Assembly: GCF_001905795.1 (NCBI RefSeq)
Contig: NZ_LIXJ01000003.1
Span: forward strand, 1 to 64,000
Reading direction: 5' to 3'
DNA: 64,000 bases
From: Streptomyces sp. CB01580
GTDB taxonomy: Bacteria > Actinomycetota > Actinomycetes > Streptomycetales > Streptomycetaceae
Under the pieces are notes generated by a model. The model did not search any database. It was not told the origin of the DNA and saw only the letters and a program-made list of their open reading frames with translations. Both the position numbers and the translations under genes were made by a program. The stretch's first letter is position 1. Every line of letters begins with the position of its first letter. Shown one piece after another: positions 1 to 8,094 of this stretch.

Positions 1-453
1 AACCGCGTTAGTGCAGAGAAGATCGAGGTGGAAGGCACCGGTCCCGAGCGTCAGTGCGGGCTTCCCGGCCGCAGTGACCGGGTGGTCCGGGTGCGCCGGG
101 CCGCCGAGGGCGAAGTACTCGCCCTTGCGAATCGAGCCCGCGAAACGGGCGAGACCGCTGCGGCGGTCCGCCCAGTAGTGCGTCACGACATCCAGGCCGA
201 GACCGATGACCAGACCAGCGGCAGTCACGTGAAGACCAAGGAGCAGCACGACCGCGGCCAGGGCCACACCCTTGGTCAGCGTCAGACTGAGGCAGTGCCG
301 GACGCAGGCGAACCGGCCGGCCCACCCGGGCCCGCCCTTGGTACACGCCTGGTGATGCGTCTGCACCCAGTGATCGCCAACACCGTGAGCGACGTAGAGA
401 GCAACGAATACGGCAGCGAAGGTGACAGCCGCCTGAAGTGCAGAAACGGACAA
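1..453 (-). CDS. Membrane protein of integrative elements (DUF3307-like), C-terminus outside window
   Basis: This frame is open from a TTG at 453 to the window edge, giving 151 codons and no stop. The protein starts VSALQAAVTFAAVF, has about three hydrophobic segments (residues 3-20, 55-75, 80-95) and a motif VGDHWVQTHHQ followed by LDVVTHYWADRR. Similar His/Asp-rich small membrane proteins occur in actinomycete integrative conjugative elements near transfer genes; their function is not known. A purine-rich stretch precedes the TTG, but the start is uncertain. I infer it belongs to the same element as the regulator and Nudix genes to its right and that the rest of the element lies left of the window. 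Confidence 0.6.
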   Translation of the reverse strand, partial: MSVSALQAAVTFAAVFVALYVAHGVGDHWVQTHHQACTKGGPGWAGRFACVRHCLSLTLTKGVALAAVVLLLGLHVTAAGLVIGLGLDVVTHYWADRRSGLARFAGSIRKGEYFALGGPAHPDHPVTAAGKPALTLGTGAFHLDLLCTNAV

Positions 454-1304
454 GATAGCCCCCAAGCAGGAACGGAGCGGGCATTCCGGCTCCCCTCAAC
501 CCCGCCCGTACGCGCCCCGAAGAAGGGACCCGGACGGGCGGAGGAGGCAACCGGCGCAGCCATCGGCTGCGAGGGTGACCCTGAGTCCGCGAATCACCGG
601 CTATCCCGGTGCACTCCGCAGATCAGGCAGACGCAAAGGGCATCACCGCCCGTGCCGGTCCAGCACGAGCGGTGCCCACAGACTTCGTAGAAACATCAGG
701 ACTCCGTAGGTCGAAGGAACGGAGAACCAGGCTTCGCCGATCGGCCGTTGCCACGGCCGACCAGACCCGAGCCTGTGATCGGTGCGCCATCTCTCTGCCT
801 GGCGCTCAGCAGGGCAGTTCGCTGCGGGTGGCGCCCGGGGGCGTTCTCCAGGGCCGCAGGATCGTGCGTACAGCGCCGACGCGCCGCACCACTGCCGACG
901 ACATCACCCGGCCGTCGCGGGAGCGAGGGTTCTCACCTCGCCTGAGTTCACTGTTCAGTTCTCAACAAAAGCCAGTCGCTCCCCGACAAGCGCGGTAATC
1001 CCTGGTGAGAGGGGTTTTCTCGTCCTCACGAGACCCGCCGGGCGCTCTGCGGTCGTGCAGTTCGAAGCAGCCCAAACAGGGCCCCTTCTGGCGCTCTGCC
1101 TTGCGGCCGATGCGATACCTCTATTACAGGTACTGCATCGGATTTCGTCAAGCGGAGCGGTGGAACTTCTTGGGTTCGCGCCGGGACTTCCTGGCGCACA
1201 ATCAGAATCGCCCCAGGCCAGGGGCGTTGTTTACCCCGCTCATGGACAGCTCGGGGACGCCTGGCTACTGTCAAGAGCTCCCAAGACGTCCCTCGGGGGT
1301 GGAG
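454..1304. other. 850-base non-coding stretch
   Basis: I see no convincing gene between the membrane protein and the XRE regulator. Several long frames cross it on both strands, but their translations are Arg/Pro/Ala-rich without family motifs, as expected for shadow frames in this GC content. The promoters of the two divergent flanking genes should lie here; no clear -35/-10 pair could be assigned. Confidence 0.5.
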
Positions 1305-2063
1305 ATGTCCAACGAGCGTTTGCGCTCAGCCCTGTTGGCGCGTGGCGCCTCGATTCAGGACCTGGCCGATGCCATCCGGGTCAACCCGAAGACGGTGGAA
1401 CGCTGGATCACACAGGGGAAGGTCCCGTATCGCCGGCACCAGTACGCCACTGCCACGTTCCTCCAGGTCGATGTGACGACCCTCTGGGACGATTCGCGCG
1501 CGGTGGAGACCGCCACGGATCTCGGCAAGGCGGAGATAGTGACCGTCTACCCGCACCGCCACATGGTTCCGGCGACCCTATGGCGCGAGATGTACGCGAG
1601 GGCGGAGAAGCATCTGGACGTACTCGTGTACGCAGGCCTGTGGCTGTCGGAGGACCCCGTGTTCCTCACCATCATCAAGGCCAAAGTCGAGGGCAATGCT
1701 CAGGTCCGCATCCTGCTGGGGGACCCCGCATGCGCGGCCGTGCAGCAGCGTGGCATCGACGAAGGTCACCGCGTCATGGACGGGAAAATCCGAAACGCGC
1801 TGGTCAACTACCGGCCGCTGTTCGATAGTCACCCCGACATTGGGTTCCGGCTGCATGACGCGACGCTCTACAACTCGCTCTTCCGCGCTGACGACGAGAT
1901 GTTGGTGAATACGCACGTGTACGGCATCGGCGCCTACATGGCCCCGGTCTTCCACCTGCGCCGACTGCCGGGCGGCGGCCTCTTCGACACGTACGCGAAT
2001 AGCATCGAACAGACCTGGGGCGGCGCCCGACAGGCCACAGATCACGACATCACGGGAGACTGA
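1305..2063 (+). CDS. XRE-type regulator with DUF5919 domain
   Basis: The 252-aa protein begins MSNERLRSALLARGASIQDL and has an N-terminal helix-turn-helix (about residues 5-60, including NPKTVERWITQGK). The C-terminal half (about 95-245) matches the DUF5919 pattern, a phospholipase-D-like fold often seen in these regulators, with DVLVYAGLWL, VRILLGDP and the end motif FDTYANSIEQTW. The frame stays open upstream, but ATG 1305 follows GGGGGTGGAG and places the HTH at the N-terminus. The gene stops 2 bp before the Nudix gene, so the two form an operon. Family members are common in Streptomyces accessory DNA. The signal sensed and the DNA target are unknown. Confidence 0.8.
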   Translation: MSNERLRSALLARGASIQDLADAIRVNPKTVERWITQGKVPYRRHQYATATFLQVDVTTLWDDSRAVETATDLGKAEIVTVYPHRHMVPATLWREMYARAEKHLDVLVYAGLWLSEDPVFLTIIKAKVEGNAQVRILLGDPACAAVQQRGIDEGHRVMDGKIRNALVNYRPLFDSHPDIGFRLHDATLYNSLFRADDEMLVNTHVYGIGAYMAPVFHLRRLPGGGLFDTYANSIEQTWGGARQATDHDITGD

Positions 2064-2065
2064 CC

Positions 2066-2539
2066 ATGGGACGCATCGACTACCTTCACGACCCTGACGC
2101 TCCGCCGGCCAACTCCGTGGTGCCGTCCGTCGTCGCGTTCGTCCAAGACGAGCAGGGGCGTGTCCTGATGATCCAACGCTCCGACAACGGTCGATGGGCG
2201 CTGCCCGGCGGCGGTCATGACGTGGGTGAGTCCATCAGCGACACAGTCGTCCGTGAAGTCTGGGAAGAGACAGGGATCAAAGCTGAGGTCATCGACGTGT
2301 CCGGGATCTACACCGACCCCGGACACGTGATGGCATATGACGACGGAGAGGTGCGACAGCAGTTCTCCGTTTGCTTCCGGGCCCGGCCGATCGGCGGTGA
2401 GGTGCGAACGAGCGACGAGACGACACAGGTCCGCTGGGTTGCCCCGGCGGACCTGGTCGAATTCGACGTCCACCCCACGATGCGGCTCCGCATCGAGCAC
2501 GCGATGGACGGGTCACGTACCGCGCCCTACATCGGCTGA
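2066..2539 (+). CDS. Nudix hydrolase, possibly Pif-like
   Basis: This 157-aa protein has a complete Nudix box (about residues 48-70: GGGHDVGESISDTVVREVWEE followed by TGI), so it should hydrolyse a nucleoside-diphosphate-linked substrate using divalent metal on the glutamates. Its ribosome site GGAGAC overlaps the end of the upstream DUF5919 gene, implying coupled translation. The 3' end overlaps the convergent HD-domain gene by 13 bp. In the Streptomyces element pSAM2 the immunity factor Pif is a Nudix-motif protein that blocks redundant transfer. A similar role here is an inference from the element context only. The true substrate is unknown. Confidence 0.85.
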   Translation: MGRIDYLHDPDAPPANSVVPSVVAFVQDEQGRVLMIQRSDNGRWALPGGGHDVGESISDTVVREVWEETGIKAEVIDVSGIYTDPGHVMAYDDGEVRQQFSVCFRARPIGGEVRTSDETTQVRWVAPADLVEFDVHPTMRLRIEHAMDGSRTAPYIG

Positions 2540-3099
2540 CGCTTGGCGGCGGCAACCCGTTCGAGGACGCGTGCTGTGCACGCCAGAATCTCCGGCTCGG
2601 CGCGGCGGATGAACGTCCCGATCAGACTGTCCGCGCCGTAGCGGCTGGCGATCTCGTTGATGCGGTCGACCGGATTCGTGGGTGTGCCGACCGGGGTGGT
2701 GTTCATGTCGCAGAAGCACAGGGCGTCGTCCAGCTGCGGGAGGTCCCTGGGAAACTCGCTCTCCAGTTCCTCCCGGAGCCCGCGTGCTTCCGCCTCCATC
2801 CAGGCACACGAGTGGTGCGCGACCAAACTCACGACCCGCTCGTCGGCGTGGGCGACTTCGCGCAGATACCGAGCACCGTCGAGCGGGTGGAATCCGGTCT
2901 TGGCCGCGGTCGGCGAGTAACCGATGTCGTGCAGTACGGCTGCAGCCTCAAGCAGATCGGCGTCCTCGCCAAGGATGGGGGCGATGATCTGCGCCCGCTC
3001 AGCCACCCCCTGGGAGTGGGCCCACCTGCGTGGCAGCGGCTCGGCAAGGAGGGACTCGGCAAGGGGGTAGGCCCATTCGGTCAGTGTCGTGACGGTCAC
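2527..3099 (-). CDS. HD-domain phosphohydrolase-like protein
   Basis: The 190-aa protein carries an HD signature: His in the RRWAHSQGVAERA segment near residue 28, the paired HDIGY motif near residue 58, and a distal VAHHS near residue 92 that can complete the metal site. HD proteins are metal-dependent phosphohydrolases acting on nucleotides or phosphate esters; the substrate cannot be read from sequence. The start is a GTG at 3099, immediately after the stop of the upstream GntR gene at 3101, so the two are co-transcribed. Similar GntR/HD pairs occur in Streptomyces accessory elements. Confidence 0.8.
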   Translation of the reverse strand: MTVTTLTEWAYPLAESLLAEPLPRRWAHSQGVAERAQIIAPILGEDADLLEAAAVLHDIGYSPTAAKTGFHPLDGARYLREVAHADERVVSLVAHHSCAWMEAEARGLREELESEFPRDLPQLDDALCFCDMNTTPVGTPTNPVDRINEIASRYGADSLIGTFIRRAEPEILACTARVLERVAAAKRQPM

Positions 3100-3100
3100 G

Positions 3101-3562
3101 CTAGGAATGCTCCTCTCGGCCCGGGAGGGCCAATACAGTCCGCTGCTTGCCCTGTCGACTCTCTGAAAGCAGCCCGTCGACCCCGAGCCTGTCCAGGGCC
3201 TTCGCGACTGTCGGTCGCGAGACCCCGAACCGGTCGGCCAGCGCTGACGTGCTGGGGAATTCGTCTCCCACCCTCAACTTGTCCGTGCGGAAGACATCCG
3301 CGATCTGCTCGGTCAGCGGCCGGCGGTCGCGCTGCTCGCCCTCCCGTACGACTCGCCAGCGGCTGCCTCGAACTGGCTCGGCCCGCCCTTCCTCCTTGAG
3401 TACCTTGAGGGCTCTGAGAGCGACCCCGCGTGACACGTTGTGCGCTGCCATCAGCTCGGCGAGCGTTGGCAGCTCCGTCATCGCCGGGTCGGCGTCGATC
3501 TGCGTCTTCACCGCCTCGGCGATCTTTAGGAAGGTTCCCCGGGGACTGGCCTCCTGCGACAC
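3101..3562 (-). CDS. GntR-type regulator with two winged-helix units
   Basis: The product (153 aa from the chosen start) contains two GntR-like winged helices: residues about 5-65 (LPTLAELMAAHNVSRGVALR) and about 85-145 (FPSTSALADRFGVSRPTVAK). I chose GTG 3562 because GGGAG lies 5 nt upstream; an in-frame ATG at 3625 would add 21 residues. No effector domain follows, so it resembles the small KorSA-type GntR repressors of Streptomyces integrating elements rather than metabolic GntR proteins. It precedes and probably controls the HD gene. About 220 bp separate it from the tRNA-fragment att site. Confidence 0.8.
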   Translation of the reverse strand: MSQEASPRGTFLKIAEAVKTQIDADPAMTELPTLAELMAAHNVSRGVALRALKVLKEEGRAEPVRGSRWRVVREGEQRDRRPLTEQIADVFRTDKLRVGDEFPSTSALADRFGVSRPTVAKALDRLGVDGLLSESRQGKQRTVLALPGREEHS

Positions 3563-3783
3563 CCGCTCTCCCTTCTCCGTCTGTTCGTCGTCAGAATCAA
3601 GCCTCCCATGCCATGTGTTCACCACAGGTATCGGTCATGCCTGACCGGGCGCCCACAGGCCGTCGCGACGGCAGTAGGTGACGGCAACGTGGACGAACAA
3701 GTGCAGTCGTTCACGCGCTCCAGCGATCAGGTCAGCGTGATGCCTCAGGCGCCCGGTGCAGGCGCCAAGGCGGCTCGGTCGAA

Positions 3784-3828
3784 CTTACAAAGCAGATGTC
3801 GGCGGTTCGAAACCGTCCGCGCCCACCA
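3784..3828 (+). repeat. 3' tRNA fragment, probable att site of an integrated element
   Basis: The sequence reads as the anticodon loop, 3' anticodon stem, variable loop, T-arm (GGCGGTTCGAAACCGTC) and acceptor end (CGCGCCCACCA) of a tRNA. The loop CTTACAA implies anticodon UAC (Val). The 5' half is missing: upstream bases cannot pair with AGCAG or CGCGCCC. Such 3' tRNA duplications are left when an element integrates into a tRNA gene. A terminator hairpin follows directly. Confidence 0.65.
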
Positions 3829-3832
3829 GCAC

Positions 3833-3866
3833 AAAGGCCCTCAGCCGATCATGGCTGGGGGCCTTT
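3833..3866 (+). terminator. Rho-independent-like terminator after the tRNA fragment
   Basis: AAAGGCCC and CAGCC pair across a short loop with GGCTG and GGGCCTTT, giving a strong stem that ends in T residues. This is the arrangement expected just downstream of a tRNA gene. Confidence 0.7.
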
Positions 3867-3982
3867 GACATCTACTTTTGACATCAACGGGGGCGGTCAC
3901 CCACGGTCGGGACGCTGCCGCTTCAGCATGCGGTCCGGGTGACTCACTGCCTCGCGCTGGGTGTCCTGGACGATGTGGGTCG

Positions 3983-4279
3983 TCAGCCAGCCGCCTTGGC
4001 GATGATGCGCTCCATCTCCTCTGGACCGAAGGCCCGCAGAGTCGTGGAACGGACGTTGCCCACCCCGCCGAGCTGCAGGAGTGCTGCCGTGGCAGTTTCG
4101 TCGTCGGGCGCCTCGACGATGGCCACGAGGTCGTACGGACCGGCGGTCCAGTAGATGCTCAGGAGCTTCGCCCCGAGCTTCTGTACCGCTGACCCGAAGG
4201 CCTCGGAGCGTTTTGCGGTGTCCTTGTAGTTTCGGACCCCTTGATCAGTCCAGCTCAGCAAGGTGACGTACGTCGGCAT
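3983..4279 (-). CDS. GYD-domain protein
   Basis: The 98-aa protein (MPTYVTLLSWTDQGVRNYKD...) matches the GYD family of small ferredoxin-like-fold proteins, here with AGPYDLVAIVEAPDDETA as the family-defining segment. The function of the family is not established. It is a single-domain, full-length gene with no operon partner. The 480 bases upstream (4,280-4,762) contain no recognisable gene, only antisense shadow frames. Confidence 0.85.
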   Translation of the reverse strand: MPTYVTLLSWTDQGVRNYKDTAKRSEAFGSAVQKLGAKLLSIYWTAGPYDLVAIVEAPDDETATAALLQLGGVGNVRSTTLRAFGPEEMERIIAKAAG

Positions 4280-4762
4280 GTTCTTTCACCCTCACCAGGA
4301 GACACATCGTGAGGCCAAGCCTGGACAGCTGGGCTAGAACCTGCACGAGATACGCACCCGAACGAGCAATACGAGCGACCACAGACATCGAGGGGCAGGC
4401 TGACATCAACGACAGCGGACACCAGCGGTCGCCGCGGTTCTCTGCGGAGTAAATGTGGTCGCACAGTCGTAGCGATCCAGGGCTGCTGATATCGCGGATC
4501 GAACTCACAACATCCGCGCCCAACGGCTCAGCGGTCCCTCTACCTCCGCTGCCCACGACGACGCCACCCCTATCGCGTCTCGTGACGAGAAGCCGACCAT
4601 TACGGGCACCACTACCTGACCCCATGGCCTGGTCCCCGCGGTGGTCACCCGTCTGCGGAGCACCACACGACTTCGCGTACGCAGTGGTCGGCACCGCCCG
4701 ACTCCCGCCATGACCCAGGCGCGGGTGAACGAACTCCAGATCGGCGACTGCTCGGCCGCGCG

Positions 4763-5436
4763 ATGCCCCTTTCCGTTGCCGTCGAACAGTTCGACTGCCC
4801 CACCTGTGAGGTGCCAGCCGGAAGCACCTGCCGCACCCGCGGCGGCAAGGTCGCCCCGAAGTACCACACCCCCCGCTTCATACTCGTCCTCCAGCTCCGC
4901 GCCAAGCTGGAGGTGAAGACCCCCGCTGACCGCGGACCCGGCCGTGCGTGAGGCGATGGACTTCGCTCGCACTATCAAGAAGGCCGTCCCCCACCAGCGG
5001 GTGATCTTCACGGTGCACGAGATGAAGCGCCTGGGACGCGGCGCCGCCGAGCTCCTGGCCATCGCCGAGGACCTGCGCGCCGCCACGACATCCAGCTCGA
5101 ACTCCTCACCGGCCCCCTCCAAGGGGTCTACGACCCGTCCGGGCACGGCGCCGCCCTCTTCGCGTTCTTCGCCGGCATGGCCGAGTCCGAGCGTGAGTAC
5201 ATCCGGGAGAAATCCCTTGAGGGCCAGGCGTCCGCCCGCGAGCGCGGCCGTCACGGCGGGCGCCCGAAGGCGGTCGACGACGACATGGCCGACTACGCCC
5301 GATCCCTGCGGGCCAACGGTTCCCCGTCCCCGAGATCGCCCGCAAGCTGGTCATCACCTCGGGCAAGAACCAGGGCAAGCGGCCCTCGGTCGCCACCGTC
5401 TACCGCATCCTCTCCGAGGATGAACAGGGAGGCTGA
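4763..5436 (+). pseudogene. Degraded serine-recombinase-family gene (zinc-finger resolvase type)
   Basis: Three consecutive frames together resemble a common Streptomyces recombinase. An N-terminal zinc-binding region (FDCPTCEVPAGSTCRTRGGK, KYHTPRF) runs from 4763. A resolvase segment follows (VIFTVHEMKRLGRGAAELL near 5000), then a shifted frame from 5177 with REYIREKSLEGQ and HGGRPK, then another shift to PEIARKLVITSGKNQG ending at TGA 5434-5436. The catalytic-serine segment expected between the zinc domain and VHEMKRL is missing, so the protein cannot be active. There are at least two frameshifts plus one deletion. Confidence 0.75.
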
Positions 5437-5553
5437 GGGGTCACCAAGCCTCCAAGCTCAACCCATTGCCCCTTTGAGTCGTATCTCGGCGATACCCCGG
5501 ACACCCCGACCTTTGACCTACGTCCCTCAGGGCAAGCGGTTCCTGCCAACTCA

Positions 5554-5719
5554 CTAGTGCCGTGACCGGCAACGTTTGCCCCGTCGCACCGTCCGGCACG
5601 CACGCTCGCGGCGTTGGCCGAAAGCCCACGTAGCCCGCTACGAGGGCTTTCGGCCGCCTTGCGATCGCACGCACCGGACGACGCTCCTTCCGGGCAAACC
5701 TTGCCGGTCACGGCACTAG
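5554..5719. mobile_element. MITE-like foldback element, copy A1
   Basis: This 166-bp element has terminal inverted repeats TAGTGCCGTGACCGGCAACG and, on the right, the complement of TAGTGCCGTGACCGGCAAGG. It is flanked on both sides by CTAG, fitting a 4-bp YTAR-type target duplication. The interior is also palindromic (GGCCGAAAGCCC...GGGCTTTCGGCC near 5619-5655). It encodes nothing. A shorter relative lies at 8146-8213. It probably moves using a transposase supplied in trans. Confidence 0.75.
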
Positions 5720-5753
5720 GATCGTCGCAACACACAGAGTGTTGCGACGATCC
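5719..5753. terminator. Perfect 15-bp hairpin beside MITE A1
   Basis: GGATCGTCGCAACAC pairs perfectly with GTGTTGCGACGATCC around the loop ACAGA. No T-tract follows, so it may be a terminator for the pseudogene or amidase, or part of another repeat; its role is undecided. Confidence 0.45.
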
Positions 5754-5914
5754 CTGGGATCTGCCATTGCGGCCGGGGGGACCTATTTCATGATCGAGGC
5801 CACATGGATGCCTCTGGAGTCCACACCGCCTGGCGGGCTTCGCCCCTCACCTGTACGCCCGGGCCACGGGGCCGGGCGACGTCGTGGGCGCGGACGTGCG
5901 TGTCGGCGTGACCG

Positions 5915-6838
5915 TCACGGCTCGTCGGTCACGGCCCGTTCGATCGCGTTCTCGACCGCGGCGACGACGGTGGTGGTGTCCGCGCCCTTGCCGAGCTGTC
6001 CGGCGAGGGCCGCGATCGCGGCGGTCTGGGCGGCCAGCCGTTTGTCCATGGAACGGATGCGGGCCTGCATGTCCTTGAGGATCGACTGTGCCTGCCATGT
6101 CGGGTTCGTCTTGTGGTCCGCCGCGTCGGTCGGGCCGGCGATCGCGTCGGTCTTCCACACGGCGTCGAAGATGTCCTTCTTGGTGATCCCCGCCATGGGG
6201 TCCTCCTTGTTCGGGTTCCAGTTCGCCGGGTGCTTCAGGCGCTCGGCCACGTCGGCGCGGAGCTTGACCATGGTGAAGCCGCGGGGGTCGACCTTGTCGG
6301 AGCTCCATTCCAGGTGGCCGATGACGGACTTCGCCGACCAGCGGTGGGCGCGGCACAGGGCGGCCTGGACGCGGACGATCGCGTCGTACTGCGCCTTGGG
6401 CCAGGGGTCCTTGCCGTCGCCGAGGTTCTCGCACTCCCAGCCGTAGAACCGCGCGTTGCCGTCGGTCCCGTTCGCGTTGCCCTTGGTGGGCGGGGTCGGA
6501 CGGCTGCCGTACGACTCGGCGATCACCTGGTCCAGGACCCTCGGGTCGCCGCCCCCGGCGTGGTTCGCGCGGCCCCAGCCGACCATGTGGACCCGGCCGT
6601 CCTTCGCGATCATTCCGTGGCAGAGCGGGCCGGGCAGGGATGAGTACCCGTCACGGACCGTGGCCACGGTGGACGCGGTGCCCTTGGTGACCGTGTGGTG
6701 CACGATCGACCCGTTGACGGGGCCCCACGCGCCCTTCGAATTTCGGTTGTGCGTACGCCAGTTGCCGACCTCGACGACACGGACGCCCTCGGCGCGCAGC
6801 GCGGATATGACCTGTGCCGCACTCAGAGGCTTTGCCAC
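5915..6838 (-). CDS. Orphan phage-type N-acetylmuramoyl-L-alanine amidase
   Basis: The 307-aa protein has an amidase_2/PGRP-type catalytic domain (about residues 15-220; SIVHHTVTKGTAS, LCHGMIAKDGRVHMVGWG, FYGWECENLGDG, SVIGHLEW) expected to cut the MurNAc-L-Ala bond of peptidoglycan. The C-terminal 80 residues form a coiled-coil-like tail (IRSMDKRLAAQTAAIAALAG) instead of a wall-binding repeat. GTG 6838 is chosen because AAAGGAG precedes it. The catalytic domain is almost identical to that of the prophage endolysin at 23726-24694. No other phage gene adjoins it, so it is a prophage relic or a horizontally acquired lysin. A 65-codon Cys-rich frame (6823-7020, minus) overlaps its start but is unsupported. 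Confidence 0.85.
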   Translation of the reverse strand: MAKPLSAAQVISALRAEGVRVVEVGNWRTHNRNSKGAWGPVNGSIVHHTVTKGTASTVATVRDGYSSLPGPLCHGMIAKDGRVHMVGWGRANHAGGGDPRVLDQVIAESYGSRPTPPTKGNANGTDGNARFYGWECENLGDGKDPWPKAQYDAIVRVQAALCRAHRWSAKSVIGHLEWSSDKVDPRGFTMVKLRADVAERLKHPANWNPNKEDPMAGITKKDIFDAVWKTDAIAGPTDAADHKTNPTWQAQSILKDMQARIRSMDKRLAAQTAAIAALAGQLGKGADTTTVVAAVENAIERAVTDEP

Positions 6839-7101
6839 GGAATCTCCTTTCGCTCTGCGGTGTACGCGGCATTCCGGAACCGGTCCGCGCATCCGTCGGC
6901 CGTTCTGTTCACCGACTCCACTCCTTCGCTCGGCACTTGCCCGGAACACGGGCCGCAGCATGTGCAACCCGCCGCCCTCACCCTGTACTTCGTGCCGTTC
7001 GTCGACATCCGTACGGACATGGTCCGTTCCCGGCGGGACGAGCGGCTCGTACGAGTTGCATACCCCTGCCGTGACGGCCGGACTCGTCCCCGTGGTTCCG
7101 G

Positions 7102-7180
7102 TTAGGGCGTGTTTCGAAAGTAGCGTCGGCCGCCCGAAGAGCGTCGCGGGCCGGACGGGGCTTTCGAAACACGCCTAAGG
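7102..7180. mobile_element. MITE-like palindromic element C
   Basis: An inverted repeat of about 18 bp (GGCGTGTTTCGAAAG on the left and its complement on the right) encloses about 40 bp without coding potential. It abuts MITE B1 within 10 bp, suggesting an insertion hot spot. Confidence 0.55.
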
Positions 7181-7186
7181 GGCGCC

Positions 7187-7353
7187 TAAGGGCTGTCCCG
7201 TCATCCGTGGTGGATCAGCGTGCGGCGTCGGATGTGGTGCATCGCAAGACGGAGGGGCGCCCGCATACGGGACGTATGTGGGCGTTCCGACAACGCGGCG
7301 AGGTGCCGCAACTGTCGTCGCGCGCCCGCCAGGGATGACGGGACAGCTCTTAG
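7187..7353. mobile_element. MITE-like element B1
   Basis: Terminal inverted repeats TAAGGGCTGTCCCGTCATCC (left) and the complement of TAAGAGCTGTCCCGTCATCC (right) differ at one base and enclose about 127 bp. The interior (for example GGTGCATCGCAAGACGGAGG) recurs inverted at 8095-8325 (copy B2). The right terminus supplies the TAA stop of the TetR gene. Confidence 0.75.
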
Positions 7354-8084
7354 TCCCGCGCCGGGGCGGGGCCGGACTCCCGCGTGCGTCGGGCGCGCAG
7401 TTCGACCGCGTCCAGCAACAGGGCCAGGGTGGTCTCGAAGTGGTCGTCCTCGTCGGCCTCGGCCAGGTAGGGGGCGGCGGACGCCAGATGCGGGTAGCGG
7501 GTGGGGGAGGCGACGAGGTACTCGCGCCGCCAGGCCATCCGGTCGCCCTCCCGGGCCTCGGGGTCCAGCGCGGCGAAGGACGCCTCGAACGCGCCCATCG
7601 CCAGGGACGTGTCGACGAGAGCGCGGTAGTAGCGGGCGGCGTCCCGGTCGTCGAAGCCGGCCCGCCCGAGCGCGCCGATGACCGTGTCCGCGCCCCGGAA
7701 CTCGGCCCCGCGGCGCGAGACCCGGGAGGTGACCAGAACGGCGATACGGGGATGTGCCAGACACACGCGCCGCATCCGCCGCGCGAGGGAGGCCAGGGTC
7801 TCGCGCCAGTCCTCGCTCGCCTCGAAGCCGTCGATCGCCTCGGCGATCAGCCGTTCGGCCAGCCCGAGGAGGATGTCGTCCTTGCTGGAGAAGTGGCGCA
7901 GCACCGCCGTGTGGTTGGAACCGAGGTCCGCACCCAGGCGGCGCAGGGTCAGCGCGTCCGGACCCTCGCGTTCGATCACCGACGCCGCGGCGTCCAGGAT
8001 CCGGTCCTGGGAGAGGGCCGCCTTGGGCGGTCTGCCGCGCCGGGACCTGGGCTCCGGGTCGTCCGTGGTCCCAGGATCTTTCAT
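7350..8084 (-). CDS. TetR-family transcriptional regulator
   Basis: The 244-aa protein has an N-terminal TetR helix-turn-helix (about residues 25-72; ILDAAASVIEREGPDALTLR, then GSNHTAVLRHFSSKDDIL) and a C-terminal ligand-binding domain resembling TetR_C types. It should act as a dimeric repressor; no operator could be assigned. It is enclosed by two inverted copies of MITE B. Its stop codon lies in the terminal repeat of B1, and only 10 bp separate its start from B2, so its promoter must lie inside or beyond that element. The serine hydrolase gene at 8368-9576, in the same orientation, lies upstream beyond B2. Confidence 0.85.
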   Translation of the reverse strand: MKDPGTTDDPEPRSRRGRPPKAALSQDRILDAAASVIEREGPDALTLRRLGADLGSNHTAVLRHFSSKDDILLGLAERLIAEAIDGFEASEDWRETLASLARRMRRVCLAHPRIAVLVTSRVSRRGAEFRGADTVIGALGRAGFDDRDAARYYRALVDTSLAMGAFEASFAALDPEAREGDRMAWRREYLVASPTRYPHLASAAPYLAEADEDDHFETTLALLLDAVELRARRTRESGPAPARD

Positions 8085-8094
8085 GCCGTCATCC

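Noticed and set aside
3784..3828. A functional tRNA gene
   Set aside because: The 5' half does not pair with the acceptor or anticodon stems; only the 3' fragment is present.
6823..7020. 65-codon Cys-rich minus-strand frame (CTCCGPCSG) overlapping the amidase start
   Set aside because: The ribosome site is weak, it overlaps the amidase start out of frame, and no family is recognised.
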